DNA of 64,000 bases from Campylobacter sp. CCUG 57310 (GCF_013201975.1 NZ_CP053845.1:1364001-1428000), one strand, 5' to 3'; counted from the first letter of the stretch, positions 19,509 to 28,908 are shown. The notes: a model not told the origin generated them from the sequence alone. Numbers and translations: made by a program.

Positions 19509-21584
19509 ATGAGTTCAGGTTATATAAAATTTATAGGCATTATCTCTGTTGTCGCAAGCACTTGTTTATTTGCAACCGATAATATTTCGCTAAAAGAAGT
19601 AACGGTATCGGCAAATAAAATGGAGGAGAATATCAAAGATATCCCTCAAAGCGTAAGTGTCATAGATGAAACCGAGATAGAAGAAAAGCGCATTAAAGAT
19701 ACCGATGGTGTAATGCGTCAGATTCCAAACCTAAGTGCCGAGCATTTTATCTATAAAACAAGAGTAAATTTTCGCGGTATAAATCACTCCGATTTTACCA
19801 ATTCAAACCCTGTTACCGTCTATATAGACGGTATTGCCAGCAGTAACAACATGGGCAATTATAACTCTATTTTAAATAATGTCGAAAGAGTTGAAATTTT
19901 ACGTGGTCCTCAAAGCACTATTTATGGCAAAGACTCGATCGGAGGCGTTGTAAACGTAGTATCCAAACAGCCTAAGAACGAGTGGAGCGGTGCCGTGGGA
20001 AGCGAATACGGTTCATATAACTATATGATGGGAAATTTTAACGCAAACGGTGCCTTAATAAATGATATTTTGTTTTTAAATGTCGGAGGATACGCTTCAA
20101 AAGATGACGGCTGGATAAAAAACGAATATAACGGCGATAAAAAAGCAAACAAAACAAACGATCATAAATTTGACGCAACCATTACGGTTAAGCCTACCGA
20201 TAGGCTGACTGCAAGATTAACCTTGGTTGAAGAAAGAAGCAAAGAGTATTTTTATAGGGGCGGCACAGGTCTATTTGGAACTATAAATTTAAAAGATGCC
20301 AAAAGAGCAAATTTTGAAGTACCTACCGATAGTTTAGTTAAAACATTTTCTCAGGCGCTCGGAGTTGATTATGAGTTTGATAGAGTTAAATTTTCGTCCG
20401 TTACCACTCATAAGAAATCAAAGGCAAGCGGAATTTACGATAGCGACTTTACTTATGCACCGTCGCTTCCTTCTAACGGCTTAATCCAATTTCAAGATGT
20501 GCATTTAGACACTTTATCGCAAGAATTTAGACTAAACAGTATAAATACAGATAAATTTAAGTGGGTAAGCGGTCTTTATTTTGAGCGAGAAAAGACTCAA
20601 AATAAAAGAATGGGGCAGCAGTTTAATCAAGGCGGAATGAAGATGGAGATGGATGCTCCCGCAACCATCAAAGCAGATACCGCTGCAGTATTCGGACAGG
20701 GCAGCTATGAGTTAACCGATAGTTTTTTACTAACTCTTGGAGGAAGATTTCAAAAGATCAAAAAAGATATAGATATGGCAGCTTTTATGACTCCTCTTGG
20801 TATGTCTAAAGGAGCTCCTATTAATACCTTAAAAGACGGCAAGTCATGGAATAAATTCCTTCCAAAGGCGGGATTGACATATAAGATAAACGATGATTTA
20901 AGCGCTTTTGTTTCATACTCTCAAGGCTATTTGTCCGGCGGATACAACTACTATGCATTCATAAAAGAGCAAGCCTTTGATGCACAAAAGAGCTACAACT
21001 ATGAGATAGGTCTTCGCGGAAATGCTTTTGACAATCGCCTTAGATTCAGTTTTTCCGCATTCCATATGGATATAAAAGACATACATCTATACTCAATCCT
21101 ACCGGGAGGAATATTTGTTACAAGCAACGGAGGTAAAGCAAAAAGCGATGGGATAGAGCTTGAAGCCCTTTATAGAGTTAGTAGCGAGCTTGATATAAGC
21201 GGAGCGTTTGGTATAAATAAAACTAAATACAAAGAAAATATCCAGTATCCAAACGCCGTTAATAAAAGGATAGAGAATACTCCAAACTACACTTTTAACC
21301 TAGGTGTTGCCTACACTCATCCAAGTGGAATTTATACAAGGCTTGATCTAAGAGGTAATGGAGATAAGTATTTTGATGCGGAAAATAAATTTAAACAAAA
21401 ATCTTGGATGACGGCGGACATTCGCGCCGGCTATAGGTTCAAGGCATTTGAAATCTACGGATACATAACAAATATCACAAACAATTCTCATGTGGTAACA
21501 TTTATGCATCACGGAGGAATATCGGGCATGAATCACTTCGGTGATCCAAGAAGATTTGGCATGGGCGTAAGATACTCTTTTTAG
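19509..21584 (+). CDS. TonB-dependent siderophore receptor, FyuA-like
   Basis: 691 residues with a signal peptide (~22 residues, ending near SLFA), a TonB-box-like LKEVTVSA, a plug domain (DIPQSVSVIDETEIEE; NVERVEILRGPQSTIYGKDS) and a 22-strand-type barrel ending in the required C-terminal Phe (GMGVRYSF). The barrel and length resemble FyuA, the yersiniabactin/pesticin receptor, for example YFDAENKFKQ near the end. The downstream genes match the ybtPQX set, which strengthens the call. The ligand itself cannot be proven from sequence. A perfect 14-bp hairpin separates it from the transporter genes, so it may be transcribed at a higher level. Confidence 0.87.
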   Translation: MSSGYIKFIGIISVVASTCLFATDNISLKEVTVSANKMEENIKDIPQSVSVIDETEIEEKRIKDTDGVMRQIPNLSAEHFIYKTRVNFRGINHSDFTNSNPVTVYIDGIASSNNMGNYNSILNNVERVEILRGPQSTIYGKDSIGGVVNVVSKQPKNEWSGAVGSEYGSYNYMMGNFNANGALINDILFLNVGGYASKDDGWIKNEYNGDKKANKTNDHKFDATITVKPTDRLTARLTLVEERSKEYFYRGGTGLFGTINLKDAKRANFEVPTDSLVKTFSQALGVDYEFDRVKFSSVTTHKKSKASGIYDSDFTYAPSLPSNGLIQFQDVHLDTLSQEFRLNSINTDKFKWVSGLYFEREKTQNKRMGQQFNQGGMKMEMDAPATIKADTAAVFGQGSYELTDSFLLTLGGRFQKIKKDIDMAAFMTPLGMSKGAPINTLKDGKSWNKFLPKAGLTYKINDDLSAFVSYSQGYLSGGYNYYAFIKEQAFDAQKSYNYEIGLRGNAFDNRLRFSFSAFHMDIKDIHLYSILPGGIFVTSNGGKAKSDGIELEALYRVSSELDISGAFGINKTKYKENIQYPNAVNKRIENTPNYTFNLGVAYTHPSGIYTRLDLRGNGDKYFDAENKFKQKSWMTADIRAGYRFKAFEIYGYITNITNNSHVVTFMHHGGISGMNHFGDPRRFGMGVRYSF

Positions 21585-21597
21585 GATTTAAACTCTC

Positions 21598-21629
21598 AAA
21601 TTTAGGCTTAAAAACTTAAGCCTAAATTT
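21598..21629 (+). terminator. Intrinsic terminator or attenuating hairpin after the receptor
   Basis: Perfect 14-bp stem AAATTTAGGCTTAA / TTAAGCCTAAATTT with a 4-nt loop, followed by TAACTTT. It sits 13 nt after the receptor stop. The transporter genes follow without an obvious strong promoter, so partial read-through is likely. Confidence 0.7.
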
Positions 21630-21662
21630 TAACTTTGCATAACCAAAATTAAGGAATTTGTC

Positions 21663-23414
21663 ATGAAAGAGAAGCAAGGAATTTTAACTAGGATTATGAA
21701 TCCGGTTATAAAAGATATAAGGCTTGCAATGATACTTGCAGGCATCGCTTCGATTTGTTACGTGCTAGCTTTTAGCACCTTTGCTTTTGTAGTATCGTCT
21801 CTTGTAAAAGGCGAAGTAAATTACACTCTGATGTATATTGGAGCAGGCTTTATAATAGCAGAATATCTTTTGCGCTCAAACGCTTTTAAGACTTCTCACG
21901 TAGCCGCTTTTAAGCTGGAACAAATTTTACGAACCAGACTTTCTGAGCATATAGCCGCAATTCCTTTTGGTGAAGTTATAACCAAAGGAAGCGGAAGGCT
22001 TAAAAAAAATATGCTGGACGATGTAAAAAACTTGCACTCGTTTGTAGCCGATACTACTCCTATGCTGGCAAGAGTAGCTGTTACTCCCGTAGCGTGCTTA
22101 ATCGCGCTTGGATTTTTTGATTTGAGGCTTTTATCGCTTAGTCTGGCTTTAGTTTTTGCAAGTGCGGCATTTATGAGTCTAGCGTTTAAAGATAATGAAA
22201 AATACAGAAGAGAATATGACGACAACCAGGCTCTTATAAACGCTTCCATAATAGAATTTGTTCAAGCTATGCCCGTAGTTCGAACATTTAGTGATGGAGC
22301 TAGCTCTTTTAAGCGCTACAACGATGCTCTCAATGCATACTGCAAGAGTCTTAAAGAGTGGATAGCGCTTACTACCACAGCCTCAAGAGTTGCTATAATG
22401 CTAGCCAGTCCCATTATAACTCTTGTTGTAGTGGGCGTTGCCGGTAGTTATTTTTATATAAACGGTAGCTTGGAATTTGGTAAATTTATCGGAGTATTGA
22501 TACTTGCGGCAGGCATTATAGAGTCTATGATGCCGCTTATGTGGGTAAATAATTTTGTTCAACAATCAAGAGCCGCAGCAAGCGGAATTTTAGAAATTTT
22601 AGACATAAAACCTCTTAAAATTTCAGATTCTTTCAAAGAACCGAAGGATAGCTCGGTAGAATTTAAAAATGTAAGTTTTAAATACGAAACAAGAGACGAA
22701 TTCGCTCTTAAGGATGTTAGTTTTAAGGTTGATGCCAGAAGCGTAACGGCACTCGTTGGTCCAAGCGGTGCGGGCAAGAGCACGGCGGCACAGCTTATCC
22801 CTCGTTTTTGGGATGTTTGTAATGGTGAAATTTTAATAGGCGGAGTTGATGTAAGGCAAATTGAGCCTATGAAGCTTATGAATTTTGTCTCTTTTGTATT
22901 TCAAGATACGTTTTTATTTAACGACACCATCTATGAAAATATATCAATGGCAAAGCCGAGCGCTACAAAAGACGAAGTGATAAACGCAGCTAAAGCCGCG
23001 CAAATCGATGAGTTTATAGATGCTTTGCCAAATGGATATGATACCCTGTGCGGCGATAGGGGTACAAATTTAAGCGGAGGGCAAAAGCAACGCATAACCA
23101 TAGCTCGGGCAATATTAAGAGACGCTCCTATAATAGTGCTTGATGAAGCTACGGCATTTGCAGATCCCGAAAATGAAGAAAAGATCATAAAGGCCATTTC
23201 AAATCTCATAGTAGGCAAAACCGTAATTATAATAGCTCACCGCCTATCAACTATCAAAAAATCCGACCAAATAGTAGTCTTTGATAAAGGGAAAGTCGCA
23301 GAAAAAGGGCTTCACGAAGAGCTTTTATCAAATAATAGTTTATATGCCAAGCTCTGGGATAGTTATACACAAACTCAAATTTGGAACATATATAAAAGGA
23401 CAAATCATGAGTAA
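21663..23414 (+). CDS. ABC transporter with fused membrane and ATPase domains (YbtP-like)
   Basis: 583 residues: an N-terminal exporter-type six-helix membrane domain (about 1-310) and a C-terminal nucleotide-binding domain. Walker A is GPSGAGKSTAAQ, the Q-loop is FVFQDTFLF, the signature is [15 protein letters not shown], and Walker B is IIVLDEATAFADPE. YbtP and YbtQ are a heterodimer with exporter fold that imports iron-yersiniabactin across the inner membrane. The pair here, behind a FyuA-like receptor, fits that role, but export of a siderophore or peptide cannot be excluded from fold alone. It overlaps the next ABC gene by 8 nt. Confidence 0.85.
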   Translation: MKEKQGILTRIMNPVIKDIRLAMILAGIASICYVLAFSTFAFVVSSLVKGEVNYTLMYIGAGFIIAEYLLRSNAFKTSHVAAFKLEQILRTRLSEHIAAIPFGEVITKGSGRLKKNMLDDVKNLHSFVADTTPMLARVAVTPVACLIALGFFDLRLLSLSLALVFASAAFMSLAFKDNEKYRREYDDNQALINASIIEFVQAMPVVRTFSDGASSFKRYNDALNAYCKSLKEWIALTTTASRVAIMLASPIITLVVVGVAGSYFYINGSLEFGKFIGVLILAAGIIESMMPLMWVNNFVQQSRAAASGILEILDIKPLKISDSFKEPKDSSVEFKNVSFKYETRDEFALKDVSFKVDARSVTALVGPSGAGKSTAAQLIPRFWDVCNGEILIGGVDVRQIEPMKLMNFVSFVFQDTFLFNDTIYENISMAKPSATKDEVINAAKAAQIDEFIDALPNGYDTLCGDRGTNLSGGQKQRITIARAILRDAPIIVLDEATAFADPENEEKIIKAISNLIVGKTVIIIAHRLSTIKKSDQIVVFDKGKVAEKGLHEELLSNNSLYAKLWDSYTQTQIWNIYKRTNHE

Positions 23415-25182
23415 TAATGTAAAATTCGCCTCTATCAAAGAGCTTTATAATATGTTTTTAGAGATTGCAGGCTCGTATCAAAAAGAGTATAAAAATAGTC
23501 TTTACTCCGGCGTAATAGCAATAGTAGCTCAAGCCGTTTTGCTTTGTTTATTTTACCCTCTGCTTGTTTTTGCTTATCATGAAGATAAAAGCTTTTTAAA
23601 TTTCGTTGTTTTATCCATGATGGCGCTACTTATAGTGTTTATGATAGCCAAATTTAAAAGCTCTTACTACGATCATGCCGGCACCTTTGTGGATGTAGGA
23701 TACGATCTTCGCTTAAAGCTTGGCAAGAAGCTAACCTCAGTACCTCTTGAAAGCCTAGCTAAATATAAAACCGGCGAACTAAATGCGGTATTTGCAAGCA
23801 ATGTTGATTCTGCCGTAATGTTTATGAACATGATACCTCTTATGTTTTTAGAGCCGATTTTAGTATGCTCTTTTGTCATAATCGCTACTATTTTTGCAAA
23901 TTTCAAGATCGCCCTTATACTTATTTTTATACTGCCGCTTGTTATACCGCTTTATAAGCTAAAACGTAAGATGGCAGTAGAGGATAAAAAGATATTCATG
24001 GATGCAAATGCAACTCTTGAATCAAGCATAATAGAATATATCCAAGGCATAGGAGTGCTTCGCTCGGTAAATTTGATCGGCAAAAATTCACAAAAGCTAC
24101 AAAAGGAAATAGCAAACGTAAGACAAATTCAGCTTAATGAAATGAAAGGCTCAAATTTACCAACTTTGCTAACGGGAAGCTTGATTATATTTACTACTTT
24201 GATAGCGGTTTTTACGGGAGTTTATCTAAATATAAACGGTGAAATTTCACTTGGTCTATTTGCGGCATTGCTTGTCATACTTCCAAGACTAAACGAGCCG
24301 TTTTCTATCCTTTTGATAGTAGCTAGCGTATTTGATCTTAGTGAAAACGGCTTTAGGCGAACAAAAGAAATTTTAAACATGAAAGAGCTTGAATTTTATC
24401 CGCCCATAGCGATACCCGATAAATTTGATATCGAATTTAATAAAGTTGATTTTGCCTATTTCGGTGCCGATAAAAATTCTCTCAATAATGTCAGCTTTAA
24501 AATTCCCGCTAAAAGCATGACCGCTATAGTAGGAGCCTCCGGAAGCGGTAAAACAACAGCGGTAAAGATGCTTATGCGATATTCAGATGCACAAAAAGGC
24601 GAGATAAAGATAGGCGGAACGGATATAAGACATATAAAACAAGAAGAGCTTATGAAGTGTCTATCCGTAGTCTTTCAGGATGTCTATTTATTTGACGATA
24701 CGGTGCTAAATAATATCCGTATGGGTAGAGCAAATGCAAGCGACGAAGAAGTAAGAAATGCATCCAAAACCGCACTTTGCGATGAATTTATCACAAGGCT
24801 TCCGGACGGCTATGAAACTAGAATCGGCGACATAGGGGGGAATCTTTCAGGCGGAGAAAAGCAACGTATCAGTATAGCTAGGGCGATACTAAAAGACGCT
24901 CCTATAGTTATCTTGGACGAGCCTACGGCGGCTCTTGATACTGCAAGCGAGCTTGCGGTACAAAAGGCGATTGATACTTTAGTAAAGGATAAAACCGTCA
25001 TAGTAATAGCTCATAGGCTATCTACCATCGTAGGAGCGGATCAAATTTTAGTATTTGACAATGCAAATTTGGTCGAAAAAGGATCTCACGAAGAGCTATT
25101 AAGCTACAAGGGCAGATACTATAATATGTGGCAAGCTCAGCAGAATGTAAAAATTTGGCATGCTAAAAATAAAAATGTATAG
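23407..25182 (+). CDS. ABC transporter with fused membrane and ATPase domains (YbtQ-like)
   Basis: 591 residues, partner of the preceding half-transporter. The membrane domain is at about 1-330. The ATPase domain has Walker A GASGSGKTTAVK, Q-loop VVFQDVYLF, signature LSGGEKQRISIARAI and Walker B IVILDEPTAALDTA. The ATG at 23407 (MSNNVKFAS) is chosen because it overlaps the stop of the first gene in the usual coupled way; the longer open frame upstream lies inside the preceding gene. The locus order matches ybtP-ybtQ. Confidence 0.86.
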   Translation: MSNNVKFASIKELYNMFLEIAGSYQKEYKNSLYSGVIAIVAQAVLLCLFYPLLVFAYHEDKSFLNFVVLSMMALLIVFMIAKFKSSYYDHAGTFVDVGYDLRLKLGKKLTSVPLESLAKYKTGELNAVFASNVDSAVMFMNMIPLMFLEPILVCSFVIIATIFANFKIALILIFILPLVIPLYKLKRKMAVEDKKIFMDANATLESSIIEYIQGIGVLRSVNLIGKNSQKLQKEIANVRQIQLNEMKGSNLPTLLTGSLIIFTTLIAVFTGVYLNINGEISLGLFAALLVILPRLNEPFSILLIVASVFDLSENGFRRTKEILNMKELEFYPPIAIPDKFDIEFNKVDFAYFGADKNSLNNVSFKIPAKSMTAIVGASGSGKTTAVKMLMRYSDAQKGEIKIGGTDIRHIKQEELMKCLSVVFQDVYLFDDTVLNNIRMGRANASDEEVRNASKTALCDEFITRLPDGYETRIGDIGGNLSGGEKQRISIARAILKDAPIVILDEPTAALDTASELAVQKAIDTLVKDKTVIVIAHRLSTIVGADQILVFDNANLVEKGSHEELLSYKGRYYNMWQAQQNVKIWHAKNKNV

Positions 25183-25283
25183 CAAAAAATCGATAAAATC
25201 ATATTTGGTTGATTTTGATTTATCATACTATAAAATCGAGTTTTTCTTAGGTATAAAATTTAAGCGTTACATGGAAGCCTAGC

Positions 25284-26486
25284 TTGAATTCGTCTATTAA
25301 AATTTTAAATTTCAAAGCCCGAATCGCCTTTTTAATAGTCTGTTTAAATATGGCTCAATACATAAGCATTGGTTTTTTCTCCGAAAGCTTGGCGGCTATA
25401 CTTAGACAAGACGGACTTAGCCTAGAAAAGATAGGCGCAGTATATTTTATAGGTTTATTTTACGGGTTTAGATTTTTGTGGGCTCCGTTTGTAGAATTTG
25501 CAGTTGCAAAAATGGGCGGAGTTTATAAAAATTTTATTACGGTTGTCTTAATGCTAATGATAGTATCTCTTGGGATAACTGCATTTTTAAACGTCAGAGA
25601 AAATTTGAGCTTTATTCTTGCTATGGCGGGCATGCTTGGCTTTTTGTCCGCCACTTCGGCTATAGCTTCAAGTGCTTTAATTATTAAAATTTCAACTCCT
25701 CAAAATTTAGCAGGCGCAAATTCGCTAGCAGCTAGCGGAAATTTCATAGGTCATGTTTTAGGAACAGGAGTTACGCTGATCATATATTCAAATTTTGGCT
25801 GGAAAGCTTCCACTATATTTTTGATATTTCTTACCATTGTTGCTCTTTTTATGATTGCAACCTTTAAAGAGCGACCAAGAGAACTTGAAAGAGGGCAAAA
25901 TCGAGTTAGCTTTAAAAGTATGGCGTTATTTTTCAAAGATAAGGAATTTTGGCTAAGTGTGCTTATGATACAAGGCATCGGAGTGTGCATGTCTTTTGGA
26001 CTAATCAATCCTATACTTGTCGATAGCGGACGAGGTCTTGACGAGATAGGCAAAGTAGTGCACATATACGGGCTTTGCGGTGTTATCATAGGTAGCATTA
26101 CGGCAAGCTATCTTATAAATAAATTAGGCAATATTAAGACTATGATTTTGGCTATGCCTATTCAAGCTTTCGGGATTTTAACACTACTTTTGCCGATTTT
26201 AGGATATGCGAATTTAATAATATTAATTCTTGTGTGTCAAATTTGCTTTGCCGTATATACTATAGGCGCCGTAAGCATCTCAACTATGATAATGAGCAAA
26301 GCCACAAAATCTCCGGTAAGCGAGTGCGCCTTGCAAAGTAGCATAAGTATGTTGTTTCAGTATTTGTCGTTTGCCCTTGGCTTTATTATCGCTTCTTTAG
26401 TTGGCTACAAAATAACTGTTATTTTTTCGTTTGTTATCTGCTTTATTGTTTTTTTATATCTTTTAAAATTTAAAAAATTGATGTAA
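25284..26486 (+). CDS. MFS transporter, YbtX-like
   Basis: A 400-residue major-facilitator protein with about twelve TM helices and a short basic loop (TFKERPRELERGQNR) between the two halves. A TTG at 25284 starts the frame (MNSSIKILNFK); a second Met at codon 24 is an alternative. Its place after receptor-ABC-ABC matches ybtX, a membrane protein of the yersiniabactin locus with a role in zinc/siderophore traffic in Yersinia. AmpG-type permeases are distantly similar. It ends 13 nt from the convergent methyltransferase gene. Confidence 0.8.
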   Translation: MNSSIKILNFKARIAFLIVCLNMAQYISIGFFSESLAAILRQDGLSLEKIGAVYFIGLFYGFRFLWAPFVEFAVAKMGGVYKNFITVVLMLMIVSLGITAFLNVRENLSFILAMAGMLGFLSATSAIASSALIIKISTPQNLAGANSLAASGNFIGHVLGTGVTLIIYSNFGWKASTIFLIFLTIVALFMIATFKERPRELERGQNRVSFKSMALFFKDKEFWLSVLMIQGIGVCMSFGLINPILVDSGRGLDEIGKVVHIYGLCGVIIGSITASYLINKLGNIKTMILAMPIQAFGILTLLLPILGYANLIILILVCQICFAVYTIGAVSISTMIMSKATKSPVSECALQSSISMLFQYLSFALGFIIASLVGYKITVIFSFVICFIVFLYLLKFKKLM

Positions 26487-26499
26487 ATATTACTTGATT

Positions 26500-27321
26500 T
26501 TAATTTAACCCAAACACAAACATCCTGCAAGAATTTCTAAAGGCGGGAATAAGTCCAAAAATCCTACCTCTAAGACTCCATCTGTTTTTATGCATATCCA
26601 TCATCGTGCCTGTTTTTAGGTGTTTTATGGTGGTCTTATCCCACTCTTCAACCTCGCTTGGATCTTCTATGCCCATCTTAAAATCAACTCTTTTTTTCAT
26701 AAATTTAAGCGTATCATGCTTCCTAGAATCCATATTTGCGGCAAAATTATTTATAAGATCAAGCGCGACTATGCCTTCAAACCTCTTAGCTAAATTTAAA
26801 AAGAACTCTTTAAAAACTTCTTTTTCAAAATACATCGCAACGCCTTCTAGAGCAAAGGCGAATTTAGCATTTGGATGCTTTGCTTTAAGTTCGTCCATCC
26901 AAGCGGTTTCAAGCATGGAGCTAGAGATACTAAAGTTTTTCTTGGCTTTTGGCATGAGTTTGTCGCGAAGTACGATCACATCGGGAAGATCAAGGTCGTA
27001 AAAGATAGCATTGGGACATACCGACTCAAGCCTAAGCGGTCTAGTATCAAGCCCGGCGCCAACCTGCACGATAACTACCTCATCGTTATCTTTGGCAAAT
27101 TCCACAAGTGCGTCATCGATAAATTTCGCCCTTATTATAACTCCTACGCGACTTAGATCGCCAGCTTCAAATTTAGCAAAGTCATAATCTATCTTTTTAA
27201 CTATCTTGCCTGAAAACTCATCTCTTAAAATCGGCTCTTTTACTTCGTTTTCAAGGCTTCTAAAGTATAAGTTTATAAGCAGGGTTTCCGAGATGTCATC
27301 GTTAAAACCAATCTTTTCCAT
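26500..27321 (-). CDS. Class I SAM-dependent methyltransferase, leucine carboxyl methyltransferase (PPM1) type
   Basis: 273 residues. The SAM-binding strand-loop VVIVQVGAGLDTRPLRLE and the following IFYDLDLPDVIVLR are typical of the LCM/tetracenomycin-type O-methyltransferases. The substrate is unknown. It is convergent to the transporter genes and encoded by the same island module, so it could modify a small molecule related to metal uptake, but that is a guess from position. The ATG at 27321 (MEKIGFNDD) is preferred to an upstream in-frame Met that gives a low-complexity Ile-rich leader. Confidence 0.8.
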   Translation of the reverse strand: MEKIGFNDDISETLLINLYFRSLENEVKEPILRDEFSGKIVKKIDYDFAKFEAGDLSRVGVIIRAKFIDDALVEFAKDNDEVVIVQVGAGLDTRPLRLESVCPNAIFYDLDLPDVIVLRDKLMPKAKKNFSISSSMLETAWMDELKAKHPNAKFAFALEGVAMYFEKEVFKEFFLNLAKRFEGIVALDLINNFAANMDSRKHDTLKFMKKRVDFKMGIEDPSEVEEWDKTTIKHLKTGTMMDMHKNRWSLRGRIFGLIPAFRNSCRMFVFGLN

Positions 27322-27424
27322 ATCTTTAACCTTTATAATAATTTGTATCAGTATTATAATCAAAAGTGGTTTAAAATTTGATTGTGAGTTAAAAATATAT
27401 ATCGTTTGATTCTTTTATTATTTA

Positions 27425-27577
27425 TTACAAATACTCTTGTGCAAGCTTTCCTACTTCATTGCCTATCTCAAATTTTGTATTATCGATATATTTGTTTTCA
27501 AGGTCGCGTCTAAATCTATAAAGCCATAGAGACTTTGGGCACTGTAACCCTCTTGTATATTGCGATTTGGATAGCAT
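27425..27577 (-). pseudogene. N-terminal fragment of a DUF2779 protein
   Basis: The 50 codons from the ATG at 27577 read MLSKSQYTRGLQCPKSLWLY, then FEIGNEVGKLAQEYL and a stop. This is the characteristic start of DUF2779 proteins, large PD-(D/E)XK-nuclease-like proteins of several hundred residues. The rest of the gene is absent, so this is a truncated remnant next to the internal repeat block at 27.83 kb and supports past rearrangement there. Confidence 0.6.
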
Positions 27578-27830
27578 TTTGGTCCTTTTTGTTTTTATAA
27601 TTATAACAGATTGGATGAACAAGAGAGTGTCTTAAGTTAGCATAACTTATAGTATAAATCAACTTTAATAATTTCATATGTTATTTAGCATGATATGCAA
27701 TATTTCTGTTGCACTACTTATCTGATTTATATAATTTGTTTTTAAATTTTAAATTTGCTATTATTTTTTAGATACTTTTGGTATTATTTTAAAATACTTA
27801 AACTTTATATTTTAGATACTTAAAAACACT

Positions 27831-27990
27831 AGTTACCTAATGCTTTGCTAGTCACCCAATTAGTCACTTAATAAAAGTAAAACTATTGTATTTCAAAATT
27901 ATGGAAATAAAAGCTAAAAAGTGGAATATAAATGAATTTTAGGTAATTTTTTATACATTGAAAGTATAGTAAAAGGAAGTGAAAAGTATG
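27831..27990 (+). repeat. Island repeat block, copy B
   Basis: Aligns without gaps to 37351-37477 at a constant offset of 9520. Positions 27871-27957 and 37391-37477 differ at one base in 87. The left part holds three spaced words of the form (T/G)(T/C)ACC(T/C)(A/C)AT. The right part shares the GAAAGTATGGTAAAAG-like tail with copies A and C. The rest of the gap 27578-28290 is AT-rich DNA in which I see no gene. Confidence 0.85.
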
Positions 27991-28290
27991 TGAAAAAAGG
28001 TTATGTGAAATTTTAAAACAATTTATCTGTTTTTCTTATTTTGATTCTATAATCAATCACAATACAATTATCTAATATTCAAAAGATCTCTTTTTTTGTT
28101 TTTGGCATATTTTTATACTTTGTTTAATGCCATGAGAATTTTAGACTGTTTTAAAATGAAAGTCTTGTGCATTTGCTACATAATAACGTAAAAAATGCCA
28201 AACCAAGTCTTAAGTAGTTTAAATAAGTTGTTTTAAAAAATTTTGAGCCTGCTCTATTCAAAGACTTTGTTTTTTTGATTTATTTTTAAC

Positions 28291-28656
28291 TTAAATGCTA
28301 GCTAGTTTTAAATTTGCTGCATCGGTTAAAAATTTAGAGCGGTTTGAGCTTACTTTGTCAATTTTTTCTAGTAATGTTTTAGGCAAATTTACATTTACTC
28401 TTACTCTTTTTTCTTCGCTGATAGGCTCAGGTATTACAGATCCGCTTTCTAGTAAAGTCTCTAATGTAGCCTTAAAAGCGATTTCAAGTTCATCTAATGC
28501 CTCAGTCTTACTCTCTCCATCTCCGTAAAAAAATGCAGTTCCGTTAAATTCAGGCATGAAAGCACCCCAGCCACCGCCTTCGTTTTCAGGTATCTTTTTT
28601 AGTTCTATTTTGTATGGTAAATTTAAGTAGTAGTTTATATCTTTTTTCATCTCCAT
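28291..28656 (-). CDS. hicB: HicB-type antitoxin
   Basis: 121 residues. The N-terminal half is the degenerate RNase-H-like HicB fold (YKIELKKIPENEGGGWGAFM, then GDGESKTEALDELEIAFKA). The C-terminal half is a ribbon-helix-helix DNA-binding domain (RVRVNVNLPKTLLEKID). It neutralises HicA and autoregulates the operon. It follows hicA with a 10-nt overlap, the usual toxin-first order of this type. Confidence 0.9.
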   Translation of the reverse strand: MEMKKDINYYLNLPYKIELKKIPENEGGGWGAFMPEFNGTAFFYGDGESKTEALDELEIAFKATLETLLESGSVIPEPISEEKRVRVNVNLPKTLLEKIDKVSSNRSKFLTDAANLKLASI

Positions 28657-28877
28657 TCTCCTTTTATGGCTTTTAAAACCGCTTTAACGTAAAAGATTTT
28701 CATAGGTTTATGATAAGGCAGTGTAATTAATAGTTTTCCGTTTGAAAAACTATGATGAGAACCTTTTACGCTTTTTAGCTCAAATCCATACTCTTTTAAC
28801 AGTTTTTCTAAAACTTCAAATCTTACATTAGTTGGATTGTTTTCAAGCTCTTTCAGTAATTTGTCTTTTCTACTCAT
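28647..28877 (-). CDS. hicA: HicA-type mRNA interferase toxin
   Basis: 76 residues with the small dsRBD-like HicA fold and its catalytic His in VKGSHHSFSNGKLLITLPYHK. The conserved EVLEKLLKEYGFEL helix precedes it. It cleaves mRNA and tmRNA when not bound by HicB. The promoter carries a perfect palindrome over the -10 box, consistent with autoregulation by HicB. No inactivating change is seen. Confidence 0.88.
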   Translation of the reverse strand: MSRKDKLLKELENNPTNVRFEVLEKLLKEYGFELKSVKGSHHSFSNGKLLITLPYHKPMKIFYVKAVLKAIKGEWR

Positions 28878-28891
28878 ACTCTAAGCCTTTA

Positions 28892-28908
28892 TTGTGTATT
28901 ATACACAA
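28892..28908 (-). promoter_or_regulatory. hicAB promoter with palindromic operator over the -10 box
   Basis: TTGTGTA-TTA-TACACAA is a perfect 7-bp inverted repeat with a 3-nt centre. On the minus strand it contains TATAAT, 21 nt before the hicA ATG. A ribbon-helix-helix antitoxin binding such a site would block transcription directly. Confidence 0.6.

Noticed and set aside
24834-24840. G6 tract in the second ABC transporter gene as a phase-variation switch
   Set aside because: Campylobacter contingency tracts are normally eight or more G; the frame here is intact and the tract encodes conserved glycines.
27640-27830. Possible integrase gene remnant left of repeat copy B
   Set aside because: All six frames there are short and AT-driven; I see no catalytic R-H-R-Y pattern of tyrosine recombinases.
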